Shown here piece after piece: positions 1-8,594 of a stretch of 64,000 nt of DNA. How positions within the stretch are numbered: the stretch's first letter is position 1; the number at the start of each line of letters is the position of its first letter. The notes under the pieces are model-generated. The model made no database searches. It was not told the origin of the DNA and saw only the letters and a program-made list of their open reading frames with translations. The stretch is taken from contig NZ_LSSW01000033.1 in NCBI RefSeq assembly GCF_001567565.1, positions 123,443 to 187,442 of the forward strand. The letters are read 5' to 3'. The translations under genes and the position numbers were made by a program. Source of the stretch: Ectopseudomonas composti. GTDB lineage: Bacteria; Pseudomonadota; Gammaproteobacteria; Pseudomonadales; Pseudomonadaceae.

Positions 1-495
1 TTCGCGGTGCTGTCACGTCTGCGTGGCCGTGGCCAGACTCTGCCTGTGCTGATGTTGACTGCGCGCGGCGAGGTCAAGGATCGCGTGCATGGCCTCAACC
101 TCGGCGCCGATGACTATCTGGCCAAGCCCTTCGAGTTGACCGAGCTTGAGGCGCGGGTCAAGGCGCTGTTGCGGCGTAGCGTGCTCGGGGGGGAGCAACT
201 GCAGCGCTGTGGCGATCTGGTCTACGACCTTGGCGCGCGCCGCTTCAGCCTCAAGGGTGACGCGCTCAGCCTGACCGCGCGTGAGCAGGCCGTGCTGGAG
301 GCGATGATCGCCAGGCCGGGCAGGGTGATGAGCAAGGAGCAGCTGGCGGCGCAGGTATTTGGTCTGGACGAGGATGCCAGTCCGGACGCCATCGAGATCT
401 ACATCCATCGCTTGCGCAAGAAACTCGAGGGCAATGCAGTACGCATCGTCACGTTTCGCGGCTTGGGCTACCTGCTGGAGGCCGTCGAGGCATGA
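1..495 (+). CDS. OmpR-family response regulator (5' end outside window)
   Basis: The reading frame is open from base 1, so the N-terminus with the phospho-acceptor Asp is missing. What remains is the end of the receiver domain, including the conserved LMLTARG segment and the Lys-Pro of GADDYLAKPF, followed by a winged-helix DNA-binding domain ending in the typical IHRLRKKL...RGLGYLL. It regulates transcription when phosphorylated by its partner kinase. The kinase gene starts 4 bases before this stop codon, so they are translationally coupled. Neighbouring genes and the kinase type suggest a TctD-like regulator (tricarboxylate uptake), but that is inference. Confidence 0.93.
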   Translation, partial: FAVLSRLRGRGQTLPVLMLTARGEVKDRVHGLNLGADDYLAKPFELTELEARVKALLRRSVLGGEQLQRCGDLVYDLGARRFSLKGDALSLTAREQAVLEAMIARPGRVMSKEQLAAQVFGLDEDASPDAIEIYIHRLRKKLEGNAVRIVTFRGLGYLLEAVEA

Positions 496-1889
496 GTCGT
501 GGCGTCAGCTTGCGCGGGCGTTTGCTGCGACGCCTGGCCCTGCTGCTGTCGCTGATCCTGCTGCTGAGCAGTATCAGCGCCTACTGGAGTGCGCGTCGCG
601 CAGCCGACACCGCCTATGACCGTACGCTGCTGGCGTCGGCGCGGGCGGTCGCCGACGGTCTATACGCCGAGGACGGCCGGCTGCGCGCCAATGTTCCCTA
701 CGTGGCACTGGATACCTTCGCGTACGACAGTGCCGGGCGCATCTACTACCAAGTGCTCGACCCGCAGGGCAATCAGGTTTCCGGTTACGAGGATCTGCCG
801 CCGCCGCCGCCGGGCACGCCACGCACCGATGATTATCCGGCGCTGGCGCACTTCTACGATGCCGAGTACCGCAATCAGGGCATACGCGTGGTCAGCTTTC
901 TGCAGCCAGTCAGTGATCCACAGCTCAACGGTATTGCCGAAATCCGCGTGGCGGAAACGCAGGGCGCGCGCGAGCGGATGGCCCGTGAACTGTTGATTGG
1001 CACCCTGTGGCGCATGGGCCTGCTGTCGGTCAGCGCGCTGCTGCTGGTGTGGCTGGCCGTGAACCTGGCCTTGCGGCCGCTGGAGGCATTGCGCCGGGAG
1101 GTGGCCGAGCGGGCCAGCGACGATCTGCAGCCGCTGCCGGACGGCGATCTGCCCCGTGAGGTGCTGCCGCTGGTGGCAACGCTGAACCAGTTCAACGAGC
1201 GCTTGCAGGGGTTGTTCGAGCGCCAGTCGCAGTTCATCGCCGATGCGGCGCATGAGTTGCGTACGCCGCTGGCAGCGCTCAAGGCTCGTATCGCTCTGGG
1301 CTTGCGCGCCGAACAGCCCGAGGAGTGGCGCAGCACCTTGGAGCAGGTGGCGCAGCAGGGCGATCGGCTGACGTCGCTGGCCAACCAATTGCTGTCCCTG
1401 GCGCGTATCGAGAGCGGTGCGCGAGCTATCACCGAGGGCGGCGCGCAGCGTATCGATCTCAGCTTGCTGGCGCGTGAGCTGGGTCTGGCCATGGCCCCTC
1501 TGGCCCATGCCCGTGGTGTCGCACTGGCGCTGGAGGCTGATCAGCCGGTCTGGATCGACGGCGAGCCGACGCTACTCAACGAACTGCTGAATAACCTGCT
1601 GGACAACGCGTTGGCGCACACGCCGGCCGGCGGCAATCTGGTTATCCGCGTCCTGGCTCCGGCGTTGCTGGAGGTCGAGGACGATGGGCCGGGGATTCCT
1701 GAGGCCGAGCACGAGAAAGTCTTCGAGCGTTTCTACCGGCGCAGCAACCTGGGCAGTGGTGCGGGCCTGGGCCTGGCCATCGTTGGCGAGATCTGTCGTG
1801 CTCATCAGGCTCGGGTCAGCCTGCATCAGGTGCAGCCGCATGGTCTGCGGGTGCGTGTCGAGTTTCCGCCTTCAGTGGTTGAGGCTTAG
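492..1889 (+). CDS. TctE-like sensor histidine kinase
   Basis: A 465-residue inner-membrane sensor kinase. Two membrane segments (about residues 11-30 and 170-193) flank a periplasmic region beginning TAYDRTLLASA, typical of the 2CSK_N sensor domain of TctE-type kinases. A short HAMP-like linker leads to the dimerisation helix with the phospho-accepting His254 in AAHELRTPL. The ATP-binding domain has the N box (NNLLDNALAHT), DDGPGIP and GAGLGLAIV. The gene overlaps the upstream regulator ATGA-fashion and overlaps the 3' end of the convergent gene by 18 bases. Ligand unknown; related systems sense carboxylates. Confidence 0.93.
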   Translation: MSRGVSLRGRLLRRLALLLSLILLLSSISAYWSARRAADTAYDRTLLASARAVADGLYAEDGRLRANVPYVALDTFAYDSAGRIYYQVLDPQGNQVSGYEDLPPPPPGTPRTDDYPALAHFYDAEYRNQGIRVVSFLQPVSDPQLNGIAEIRVAETQGARERMARELLIGTLWRMGLLSVSALLLVWLAVNLALRPLEALRREVAERASDDLQPLPDGDLPREVLPLVATLNQFNERLQGLFERQSQFIADAAHELRTPLAALKARIALGLRAEQPEEWRSTLEQVAQQGDRLTSLANQLLSLARIESGARAITEGGAQRIDLSLLARELGLAMAPLAHARGVALALEADQPVWIDGEPTLLNELLNNLLDNALAHTPAGGNLVIRVLAPALLEVEDDGPGIPEAEHEKVFERFYRRSNLGSGAGLGLAIVGEICRAHQARVSLHQVQPHGLRVRVEFPPSVVEA

Positions 1890-2627
1890 CGGCTGCTGAA
1901 TTTCCAGCAGGTACTGGGACAGCTTGCCGCTTTCGCGCAGCTGGCGCAGGCCGCGATTGAAACGCTGCATCAGTTCGGCATTGCCGGCTACCTGGCGCGA
2001 CAGCAGCAGGTGTAGGCTGTCGCTGCGCAGGGGCGTGCGGTGAAAACTCAGGCGCTGGCGCTCGGCGGCGCTGAATTTCTGATAGAGCAGGTCGAAGCCC
2101 ACCACCTTGTCCACGGGAAACAGGTCGATACGCCCGGCCAGCAGTTGGCGTAAGCCCTGCTCGTCGCCATTGAGGCGCGTGACCTTGAGTTCGCCGGCGG
2201 CTTCGGCGCGTTGGAACGCCTCGCCGTAGTCATAACCACGCGTACCGGCGATGCGCAGGTCACGCAGATCCTCGACAGTGTTCCAGTCAAAGGCATCAGC
2301 CTTGCGGTGAAACAGGTAGTAACCGCTTTCGACTACCGGCTCGCTGATATGAAAGCGCTGCTCGCGCTCGGGGTTGGCCAGCCAGACGGCGCTGCCGTCG
2401 CGCTGGCCTTGCTCGGCCATCTTCAGTGAACGTGCCCAGGGGTGAAATTCCCATTGCACGTCTATTCCCTGCAGTGCAAACGCCTCGACCACGATGCGCG
2501 AGGCCACGCCATGGTGGGGCAGGGTTTCACCGAGGTAGGGTGGCCACTCGCCGTTGGTCAGGCGTACCTGTTCGGCGGCCTGGGCGCTGCCGAACAACAG
2601 GGCGAGCAGGAGAAATGCATGACGCAT
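1872..2627 (-). CDS. periplasmic amino-acid-type solute-binding protein (SBP_bac_3)
   Basis: A 251-residue protein starting with a clear Sec signal peptide (MRHAFLLLALLFGSAQA, cut before AEQV). The mature part has the two-lobe binding-protein pattern: NGEWPPYLGE near the start, HPWARSLKMAEQG, and GTRGYDYGEAFQRA in the second lobe. An ATG further upstream at 2750 is open but would place 41 extra residues before the signal peptide, so the start at 2627 is preferred. No permease or ATPase gene is adjacent; such orphan proteins in Pseudomonas may deliver ligands to distant transporters or sensors. Ligand cannot be read from sequence. Confidence 0.85.
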   Translation of the reverse strand: MRHAFLLLALLFGSAQAAEQVRLTNGEWPPYLGETLPHHGVASRIVVEAFALQGIDVQWEFHPWARSLKMAEQGQRDGSAVWLANPEREQRFHISEPVVESGYYLFHRKADAFDWNTVEDLRDLRIAGTRGYDYGEAFQRAEAAGELKVTRLNGDEQGLRQLLAGRIDLFPVDKVVGFDLLYQKFSAAERQRLSFHRTPLRSDSLHLLLSRQVAGNAELMQRFNRGLRQLRESGKLSQYLLEIQQPLSLNH

Positions 2628-2766
2628 GGCTCTACGTCCTTGAGCGAATGACTCGAGTGTAGAGGCATTTTGTGACCTGCATCCCTGTAGATCACCCTTC
2701 GGGCCGTCGCGCCGCGACGTCAAGAAGTGTTCCCGACAATTTTTTGCCATCCGTGGCGAGGCGCTT

Positions 2767-3603
2767 TTATTGCAGCATGCTCATGGCCGCTTCCATGGCG
2801 GCGGAAAGGTCTTCGTCGGCCTGCATGTCGACCTGTGGGTCCAGGCCGAGCTTGGCGAACGCCGGCACCTTGCTCCAGTCCAGCTGGGTGTAGGGGTGCT
2901 CGCTACCCAGGTAGCTCTGCAGCGTGGCGACCTGGACGATATCGACGTAATCGACCTTGGCCGAGTCGCGCGTGAAGTCCAGGTACTGGCTCGGCACGAT
3001 GGCGATGGGCTCGGGAAATTCCCAGGTGCGCAGGATCTTGTCGCCGATGATCGGATGGATCTGCTCGATCACGTGGTTGAGGCTGATGGAGTCGGCCAGC
3101 AGCTCATTGTGCTCTTCGGCGTAGGTGAGGATCGGCAGTACGCCGATCTGGTGCACCAGGCCGGCGAGGGTCGCCTGGTCGGGCATCAGGCGAGTGTAGT
3201 GACGGCACAGCACGTGGCAGATACCGGCGATCTCGGTGCTCTTGTTCCACACCTCGCGCATCTTGCGGTCGACCACGTCGCTGGTAGCCTGGAACATCTG
3301 CTCCATGGCCAGGCCGGTGGCCAGGTTGCAGGTGTAGTTGATGCCTAGACGGCTGACGGCCATCTGCAGGTCGGTGATTTCCTTGTTGCTGCGCAGCAGG
3401 GGGCTGTTGACCACCTTGATGATGCGCGCGGTCAGGGCGGCATCGTTGCCGATCACCTTGCTGATCTGCGGGATGCCCACGTCCGGATCTTCCGCGGCCT
3501 CACGAACCTTCAGCGCCACCTCGGGCAGGGTGGGTAGCACCAGTTCATCGTTCTCGATGGCGTGGATCAGTTCCTGTTGGACTTTTTCGGCAAGCTTGCT
3601 CAT
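2767..3603 (-). CDS. HDOD domain protein
   Basis: A 278-residue cytoplasmic protein with an HDOD domain over roughly residues 18-210, recognised by LPTLPEVALKVREAAEDPDV and NDAALTARIIKVVNSPLLR. This domain is a metal-site-degenerate relative of HD phosphodiesterases and is found in signalling proteins of many Gram-negative bacteria; its biochemical role is not established. No output domain is attached. It is transcribed leftwards after ygfZ with a 46-base gap, so the two may be co-transcribed. The same neighbourhood is found in P. aeruginosa near algU, as I recall it. Confidence 0.88.
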   Translation of the reverse strand: MSKLAEKVQQELIHAIENDELVLPTLPEVALKVREAAEDPDVGIPQISKVIGNDAALTARIIKVVNSPLLRSNKEITDLQMAVSRLGINYTCNLATGLAMEQMFQATSDVVDRKMREVWNKSTEIAGICHVLCRHYTRLMPDQATLAGLVHQIGVLPILTYAEEHNELLADSISLNHVIEQIHPIIGDKILRTWEFPEPIAIVPSQYLDFTRDSAKVDYVDIVQVATLQSYLGSEHPYTQLDWSKVPAFAKLGLDPQVDMQADEDLSAAMEAAMSMLQ

Positions 3604-3649
3604 GAAATGGCTCTCTTAGGCGATCCGATGCGGCGCCAGGGAAGTTTAG

Positions 3650-4591
3650 TCAGCGCTGGATTTCCTGGTCGGCATCCAGCTGATAAGGCAGGTCGAGCAG
3701 GGTCAGTGTCGGGCCGTCGCTGCTGCCGAGATGGATGCGACCATCGTGTTGCGCATCCTCTTGCAGTACCGCGAGCAGCTCGACGGCATCGCCGGTTTGG
3801 GCGGCCAGCACCACTTCTCCAACGCTGGAGCCATGCACCGGGGAGAACAATTCGACGCCGACGGCCGGTAGCTCGGCAGCGACCAGGCGCAGGCGCTGCA
3901 GGCGACGCTTGAGTTTGCCCAGGTACTGCATGCGCGCGATGATTTCCTGGCCGGTGTAGCAGCCTTTCTTGAAACTCACGCCGCCCAGGGCTTGCAGGTT
4001 GATCATCTGCGGTATGAACAGCTCACGGGTGGCGCCGAACACCTGGCCCACGCCGGCGCGAACCTGAGCCAGCAGCCAGTCGTTCAGTGGTGCCTGCGGC
4101 AGTTGTGCGGCCAGGCGGCTATGCAGCCGCTCGGCGTCGGCTGCTGGCGCCCACAGCTCGGCACGGCCGTCGCTCAGGCGTACCGCCAGCAGCGTGCCGG
4201 TGTTGGCCAGAGAATCACTGGCATCGCTCAGCTGCAGGCCAAGTTCGCTCAGTACGGCGTCGCCACCTGCCAGGCCGAAGCGCACCCAGGCGCTACTCTC
4301 GTCGCTGAGCTTGGATTTGGAGAACACCGCGTATTTCTGCAAGTCGGCTTGCTGCGGCTCGATCAGTTCGCGTGCCATGGCCAGCAGGTAGCCATCTTCC
4401 TGCGGGACGATGCGAAAGCTCGACAGCATGCGGCCCTTGGGCGTGCAGCGGGCGCCAAGGCTGGACTGGCTGGCATTCAGGTAGTTGAGGTTGCAGGTCA
4501 CTTGGCCCTGCAGGAACTTGGCTGCGTCCGCGCCGCGTACTGCGAGCAGGCCTTCGTGATCGAGGCGGGTGAAGTAAGCGCTATCGGCCAT
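3650..4591 (-). CDS. ygfZ: folate-binding protein YgfZ
   Basis: A 313-residue member of the YgfZ/GcvT-fold family that binds tetrahydrofolate and supports maintenance or assembly of certain Fe-S enzymes, including the tRNA methylthiolase MiaB. The diagnostic KGCYTGQE motif with its conserved Cys is present about two thirds through the protein, followed by IIARMQYLGKLKRRL. Start ATG at 4591 is the only one giving the normal N-terminus (YFTRLDHEGLLAVRGADAAKFLQGQ). It is divergent from sdhE, another factor serving a flavin/Fe-S enzyme, a pairing common in gamma-proteobacteria. Confidence 0.93.
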   Translation of the reverse strand: MADSAYFTRLDHEGLLAVRGADAAKFLQGQVTCNLNYLNASQSSLGARCTPKGRMLSSFRIVPQEDGYLLAMARELIEPQQADLQKYAVFSKSKLSDESSAWVRFGLAGGDAVLSELGLQLSDASDSLANTGTLLAVRLSDGRAELWAPAADAERLHSRLAAQLPQAPLNDWLLAQVRAGVGQVFGATRELFIPQMINLQALGGVSFKKGCYTGQEIIARMQYLGKLKRRLQRLRLVAAELPAVGVELFSPVHGSSVGEVVLAAQTGDAVELLAVLQEDAQHDGRIHLGSSDGPTLTLLDLPYQLDADQEIQR

Positions 4592-4736
4592 GGTGCAAAT
4601 CGAGTCACTGAATAAAGGACAGGGGCGTCATCATAGTGGGCGTGGCAGGGGCTTGTCAGCGCAATTGCGCAGTGTCGCGGTGAACAGTTGGGCAATTCGC
4701 CGTTATACTGCCGCCCTCGTTCGAGGAGTCCGTTGC

Positions 4737-4991
4737 ATGGTTGAGCAAAGTGAACTGAATCGCCTGTTCTGGCATAGCCGTCGTGGCATGCTGGAGCTGG
4801 ACGTACTGCTGGTGCCTTTCGTCCAGGAGGTATACCCGACCTTGGATGCCGAGAACCAGGCGCGCTATCGCAAGCTGCTGGAGTGCGAAGATCAGGACAT
4901 GTTCGGCTGGTTCATGCAGCGCGGCGAGCCTGAGGACGCCGACCTGCGCCACATCGTGCGCATGATCCTGGATCGTGTCCAACCCAAGTGA
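4737..4991 (+). CDS. sdhE: succinate dehydrogenase flavinylation factor SdhE
   Basis: An 84-residue protein needed for covalent attachment of FAD to the flavoprotein subunit of succinate dehydrogenase (and fumarate reductase). The family signature RGMLELD is at residues 16-22 and the small all-helical domain ends with HIVRMIL. The chosen ATG at 4737 follows GAGGAG about 8 bases upstream; the frame stays open further upstream but that part looks non-coding. Its last 17 bases overlap the start of the next gene, as in other gamma-proteobacteria where sdhE precedes ygfX. Confidence 0.93.
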   Translation: MVEQSELNRLFWHSRRGMLELDVLLVPFVQEVYPTLDAENQARYRKLLECEDQDMFGWFMQRGEPEDADLRHIVRMILDRVQPK

Positions 4992-5442
4992 TGTCTTCGA
5001 GTGCCATTGGCAGCCCTCTCGCTGGCTGCTGAGGCTCTATCTGTCGGTCCTGGCGCTCGCCCTGCTGGCGCCCTGGCTGGCCGACATTCCCCTCTGGTCG
5101 AAACTGCTATCGCTTGCGGCGTGCCTGCTGCATGCGAGCTGGGTATTGCCGCGGCATATGCTGCTGACCGCTCCGCAGGCTGTCACCGGCTTGCGTCGTG
5201 ATGCCTTTGGCTGGCATCTGTACAGTGCCGCCGCGGGCTGGCAAGCGGTGCAGCTGCGCCCTGACAGCCTGGCCTTGCCGCTGCTGGTGGTGGTGCGCTA
5301 TCGCTTGCCGGGCCAGCGCCTCAGTCGCGGGGCGTGCGTGCCGCGTGACGCGCTGGCGCCCGAGCAGCACCGGCGCCTGCGTTTGCGTCTGAAGTTCAGC
5401 CGGCGTCGCTGGGCGCAGCCTGGGGCGTCGGCGTCAGGATAG
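4975..5442 (+). CDS. YgfX-like small membrane protein
   Basis: A 155-residue protein with two closely spaced membrane helices (about residues 19-36 and 41-56) and a soluble C-terminal half. Its position directly after sdhE and its topology match the YgfX (CptA) family, described in E. coli as the partner of YgfY/SdhE with a debated role in cell-division toxicity. Start is GTG at 4975 inside sdhE; no ATG in frame would preserve the first helix. The 3' end overlaps the convergent nadB by 47 bases, an unusually long tail-to-tail overlap. Confidence 0.8.
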   Translation: MSNPSDVFECHWQPSRWLLRLYLSVLALALLAPWLADIPLWSKLLSLAACLLHASWVLPRHMLLTAPQAVTGLRRDAFGWHLYSAAAGWQAVQLRPDSLALPLLVVVRYRLPGQRLSRGACVPRDALAPEQHRRLRLRLKFSRRRWAQPGASASG

Positions 5443-7027
5443 TGTCTCGGGCTTCGGCCAATTGCTCCGGGTAGTCGAGGGTGTAGTGCAGGCCGCGGCT
5501 TTCGTGGCGCTGCATGGCTGAACTGATGATCAGCTCGGCGACCAGGGCGAGGTTGCGCAGCTCGATCAGGTCGCGACTGACTTTATAGTTCGAATAGAAC
5601 TCATCGATCTCGTCCAGCAGCAGTCGTACGCGATGCTGTGCGCGTTGCAGGCGTTTGTTGGTGCGCACGATACCGACGTAGTCCCACATGAACCGGCGCA
5701 GCTCGTCCCAGTTGTGGGCGATGATCACGTCTTCGTCCGAGTCGGTGACCTGGCTGGCATCCCAGCACGGCAGGCCGCTCGGCATGCTCACGCTGTCCAG
5801 TTGATCGGTGATGTCGGCGCAGGCGGAGCGGGCGTAAACGAAGCACTCCAGCAGCGAGTTGCTGGCCATGCGATTGGCACCATGCAGGCCGGTGAAGCTG
5901 GTCTCGCCGATGGCGTACAGGCCTGGCACGTCGGTGCGACCATGTTGATCGACCACCACGCCGCCGCAGGTGTAGTGCGCAGCAGGGACTACCGGAATGG
6001 CTTGCTGGGTGATGTCGATGCCGAAGCTCAGGCAGCGCTCGTAGACGGTGGGGAAGTGACTCTTGATGAACTCTGCGGGTTTGTGGCTGATGTCCAGGTA
6101 GACGCAATCTATCCCCAGGCGCTTCATCTCGTGGTCGATGGCGCGGGCAACGATGTCGCGCGGTGCCAGTTCAGCGCGCTCATCGAAGCGCTGCATGAAG
6201 CGCTCGCCGTTGGGCAGCTTGAGCAGGCCGCCTTCGCCGCGCACGGCCTCGGTGACCAGGAAGCTCTTGGCCTGCGGGTGATAGAGGCAAGTGGGGTGAA
6301 ACTGGTTGAACTCCAGATTGCCTACGCGGCAGCCGGCGCGCCAGGCCATGGCGATGCCGTCGCCGCAGGCGCCATCCGGATTGCTGGTGTAGAGGTAGAC
6401 CTTGGCGGCCCCGCCCGTGGCGAGAATCACGAAGCGGGCGTTGAACGTGTCCACTTCGCCCTGTGCTCGGTCCAGTACATAGGCGCCCAGGCAACGCTCG
6501 CCGTCGAGGCCCAGTTTGCGCTCGGTGATCAGGTCCACCGCTACGCGTTGCTCCAGTAACTCGATGTTCGGGCGCTGTCGCGCCTGCTCCAGCAGCGTAT
6601 TGAATATCGCTGCGCCGGTAGCGTCGGCTGCGTGAATGATGCGTCGGTGGCTGTGGCCGCCTTCGCGGGTGAGGTGGAACTCGAAGCCACCGTCTTCGCG
6701 CGCGGTTTCATCGTCACGAGTAAAGGGAACGCCCTGGTCGATCAGCCACTGGATGGCTTCACGGCTGTGTTCTACCGTGAAGCGCACGGCGTCCTCGCGG
6801 CACAGGCCGGCGCCTGCATCGAGGGTGTCGGCGACGTGGGATTCGACCGTGTCGGTATCGTCCAGTACCGCCGCCACACCCCCTTGCGCCCAATAGGTCG
6901 AGCCATTGGCCAGGTTGCCTTTGCTCAAGACCGCGATGCGCAAGTGGGTAGGCAGGGTGAGGGCTAGGGTCAGGCCGGCGGCGCCGCTGCCGATAACCAG
7001 AACGTCGTGCTGGAAGTGTTGGCTCAT
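5396..7027 (-). CDS. nadB: L-aspartate oxidase
   Basis: A 543-residue FAD enzyme that oxidises L-aspartate to iminoaspartate, the first step of de novo NAD synthesis with NadA. The dinucleotide motif GSGAAG is at residues 13-18; family segments follow: STYWAQGGVAAV, REGGHSHRRIIHAADATG, FNQFHPTCLYHP, YTCGGVVVDQHGRTDVPGLYAIGE and GLHGANRMASNSLLE. Length is normal. It is transcribed leftwards from the intergenic region shared with algU; this divergent nadB-algU arrangement is the same as in P. aeruginosa. Confidence 0.97.
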   Translation of the reverse strand: MSQHFQHDVLVIGSGAAGLTLALTLPTHLRIAVLSKGNLANGSTYWAQGGVAAVLDDTDTVESHVADTLDAGAGLCREDAVRFTVEHSREAIQWLIDQGVPFTRDDETAREDGGFEFHLTREGGHSHRRIIHAADATGAAIFNTLLEQARQRPNIELLEQRVAVDLITERKLGLDGERCLGAYVLDRAQGEVDTFNARFVILATGGAAKVYLYTSNPDGACGDGIAMAWRAGCRVGNLEFNQFHPTCLYHPQAKSFLVTEAVRGEGGLLKLPNGERFMQRFDERAELAPRDIVARAIDHEMKRLGIDCVYLDISHKPAEFIKSHFPTVYERCLSFGIDITQQAIPVVPAAHYTCGGVVVDQHGRTDVPGLYAIGETSFTGLHGANRMASNSLLECFVYARSACADITDQLDSVSMPSGLPCWDASQVTDSDEDVIIAHNWDELRRFMWDYVGIVRTNKRLQRAQHRVRLLLDEIDEFYSNYKVSRDLIELRNLALVAELIISSAMQRHESRGLHYTLDYPEQLAEARDTILTPTPQAAPSDAG

Positions 7028-7113
7028 GTCCGAGTTCCGCGTGAAAGCGAGCCCTAGTATATAGAGAGGGGCGGCGGCACAATAGGTGGCTTATGACCGA
7101 CTGCAGTGCTCGG

Positions 7114-7140
7114 GAACTTTCTTAGTCGTTAAGGTTCCAT
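7114..7140 (+). promoter_or_regulatory. candidate AlgU-type promoter (distal)
   Basis: GAACTT at 7114-7119, then 16 bases, then TCCAT at 7136-7140. The -35 is identical to the AlgU/RpoE consensus GAACTT; the -10 only partly fits TCTGA. Would allow autoregulation of the algU operon, which is established in P. aeruginosa. Confidence 0.45.
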
Positions 7141-7308
7141 AGAGGGTCGCCCATATAAGGGAGAGCGCTTGCGCGTGCCTGCATCCGAAGTAAGCGGAGG
7201 ATGTGGAAATGAGCGGCGATAAGATTATTTGCGCACGCGAAAAAAGTTTCGTTTGCGCCATTCCTGGCAGAGAAAAGAAATCTCTGCGGGAAGCTTGCTT
7301 GGAGGGGA

Positions 7309-7335
7309 GAACTTTTGCGTAAGGCCCGAGTCTAT
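7309..7335 (+). promoter_or_regulatory. candidate AlgU-type promoter (proximal)
   Basis: GAACTT at 7309-7314, 16-base spacer, then TCTAT at 7331-7335, about 60 bases before algU. The spacing and -35 fit the AlgU/RpoE consensus and the -10 is closer than in the distal candidate. Autoregulation through such promoters is known for algU; use of this one is inferred. Confidence 0.6.
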
Positions 7336-7394
7336 CTTGGCAAGCTGATTCGCTTTTGGGCGCAGGCCTCCTTCAAGCCATATGAGGAGAGTGC

Positions 7395-7976
7395 ATGCTA
7401 ACCCAGGAAGATGATCAGCAGCTGGTCGAGCGAGTGCAGCGTGGTGACAAGCGCGCCTTCGATCTGTTGGTGCTGAAGTATCAGCACAAGATCCTCGGTT
7501 TGATCGTGCGATTCGTGCACGACACCCACGAGGCTCAGGATGTCGCTCAGGAAGCGTTTGTCAAAGCTTACCGAGCGCTTGGAAACTTTCGCGGTGACAG
7601 TGCGTTCTATACATGGCTGTACCGCATCGCCATCAACACGGCGAAGAATTATCTGGTTTCCCGCGGTCGGCGGCCGCCAGATAGTGATGTCAGTAGCGAT
7701 GACGCGGAGTTCTACGACGGCGACCATGCCCTCAAGGACATCGAGTCACCGGAGCGGGCATTGCTGCGCGACGAGATCGAGGCCACCGTGCATCGAACTA
7801 TCGCCCAGCTGCCGGACGATTTGCGCACAGCTCTGACTTTGCGCGAGTTCGAAGGTTTGAGTTACGAGGACATTGCCAGCGTCATGCAATGTCCGGTAGG
7901 TACGGTACGTTCGCGGATCTTCCGCGCACGTGAAGCAATTGATAAGTCCCTGCAACCTCTGTTGCAGGACGCCTAA
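7395..7976 (+). CDS. algU: extracytoplasmic-stress sigma factor AlgU (RpoE)
   Basis: A 193-residue ECF sigma factor directing transcription of envelope-stress and alginate genes. Region 2 (FDLLVLKYQHKILGLI through AFYTWLYRIAINTAKNYL) and region 4 (LREFEGLSYEDIASVMQCPVGTVRSRIFRAREAI) are complete and the length matches the P. aeruginosa protein. It starts the algU-mucABCD operon. Held at the membrane by MucA until envelope stress triggers proteolysis of MucA. Two AlgU-like promoter sequences upstream suggest self-activation. Confidence 0.98.
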   Translation: MLTQEDDQQLVERVQRGDKRAFDLLVLKYQHKILGLIVRFVHDTHEAQDVAQEAFVKAYRALGNFRGDSAFYTWLYRIAINTAKNYLVSRGRRPPDSDVSSDDAEFYDGDHALKDIESPERALLRDEIEATVHRTIAQLPDDLRTALTLREFEGLSYEDIASVMQCPVGTVRSRIFRAREAIDKSLQPLLQDA

Positions 7977-8006
7977 GGCAGCGGCGACAGCCAAGAGAGG
8001 AACACC

Positions 8007-8579
8007 ATGAGTCGTGAAACCCTGCAGGAATCGCTGTCCGCGGTGATGGATAACGAAGCGGACGAACTGGAACTGCGGCGTGTGCTCGCAGCCAGCGAGG
8101 AAGGCGAGCTGCGTGGCACCTGGTCACGTTATCAGATCGCCCGTGCAGCCATGCACCGTGAGTTGCTGGTGCCGCAATTGGACATCGCTTCTGCGGTTTC
8201 CGCGGCGCTAGCCGACGAGGCAGCGCCGGCCCGCAAGACGCCAATCTGGCGTAGTGTCGGGCGAGTGGCAGTGGCTGCATCGGTGACCGTTGCAGTGCTG
8301 GCGGGTGTGCGTTTCTACAATCAGGATGATTTGGCTGGCGCCCAACTGGCCCAGCAGGATGCTTCCCCGGTGCTCTCGGTGCCGCAGGTGCAAGGTCCTG
8401 CACTGCTGGCTGGTTACAACAGCAGCGAGGAAGTCGGCGAGCCAGCCAAGATTGGCACTGCCAGCTGGCATGAGCAGCGCCTGCCGAGCTACCTGCGTCA
8501 GCATGCGCAGGAAGCCGTGATGGGTGCAGGTGAAACTGCTCTGCCCTATGCTCGGGCTGCCAGCTTGGAAAACCGCTAA
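8007..8579 (+). CDS. mucA: anti-sigma factor MucA
   Basis: A 190-residue inner-membrane anti-sigma factor. Residues 1-80 form the cytoplasmic AlgU-binding domain (LSAVMDNEADELELRRVL is typical of the RseA family), residues about 84-103 the single membrane span, and the rest the periplasmic part that binds MucB and is cut by regulated proteases. The frame is full length, with no truncation of the kind that makes clinical P. aeruginosa strains mucoid. It follows algU by 30 bases. Confidence 0.96.
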   Translation: MSRETLQESLSAVMDNEADELELRRVLAASEEGELRGTWSRYQIARAAMHRELLVPQLDIASAVSAALADEAAPARKTPIWRSVGRVAVAASVTVAVLAGVRFYNQDDLAGAQLAQQDASPVLSVPQVQGPALLAGYNSSEEVGEPAKIGTASWHEQRLPSYLRQHAQEAVMGAGETALPYARAASLENR

Positions 8580-8594
8580 GCGCTGAGGAGTCAC

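Larger units (their letters stand above)
7028..7394. promoter_or_regulatory. nadB-algU divergent intergenic region
   Basis: A 367-base region with no credible gene. It carries two candidate AlgU-type promoters for the rightward operon, annotated separately, and must also hold the leftward nadB promoter. A TATACT-like -10 reads leftwards near 7053-7060, without a good -35. A purine-rich stretch with AAAAAAG lies near 7240. Confidence 0.5.

Noticed and set aside
8007..8579. mucA inactivation, as in mucoid strains
   Set aside because: The frame is uninterrupted from start through the periplasmic domain with normal length.
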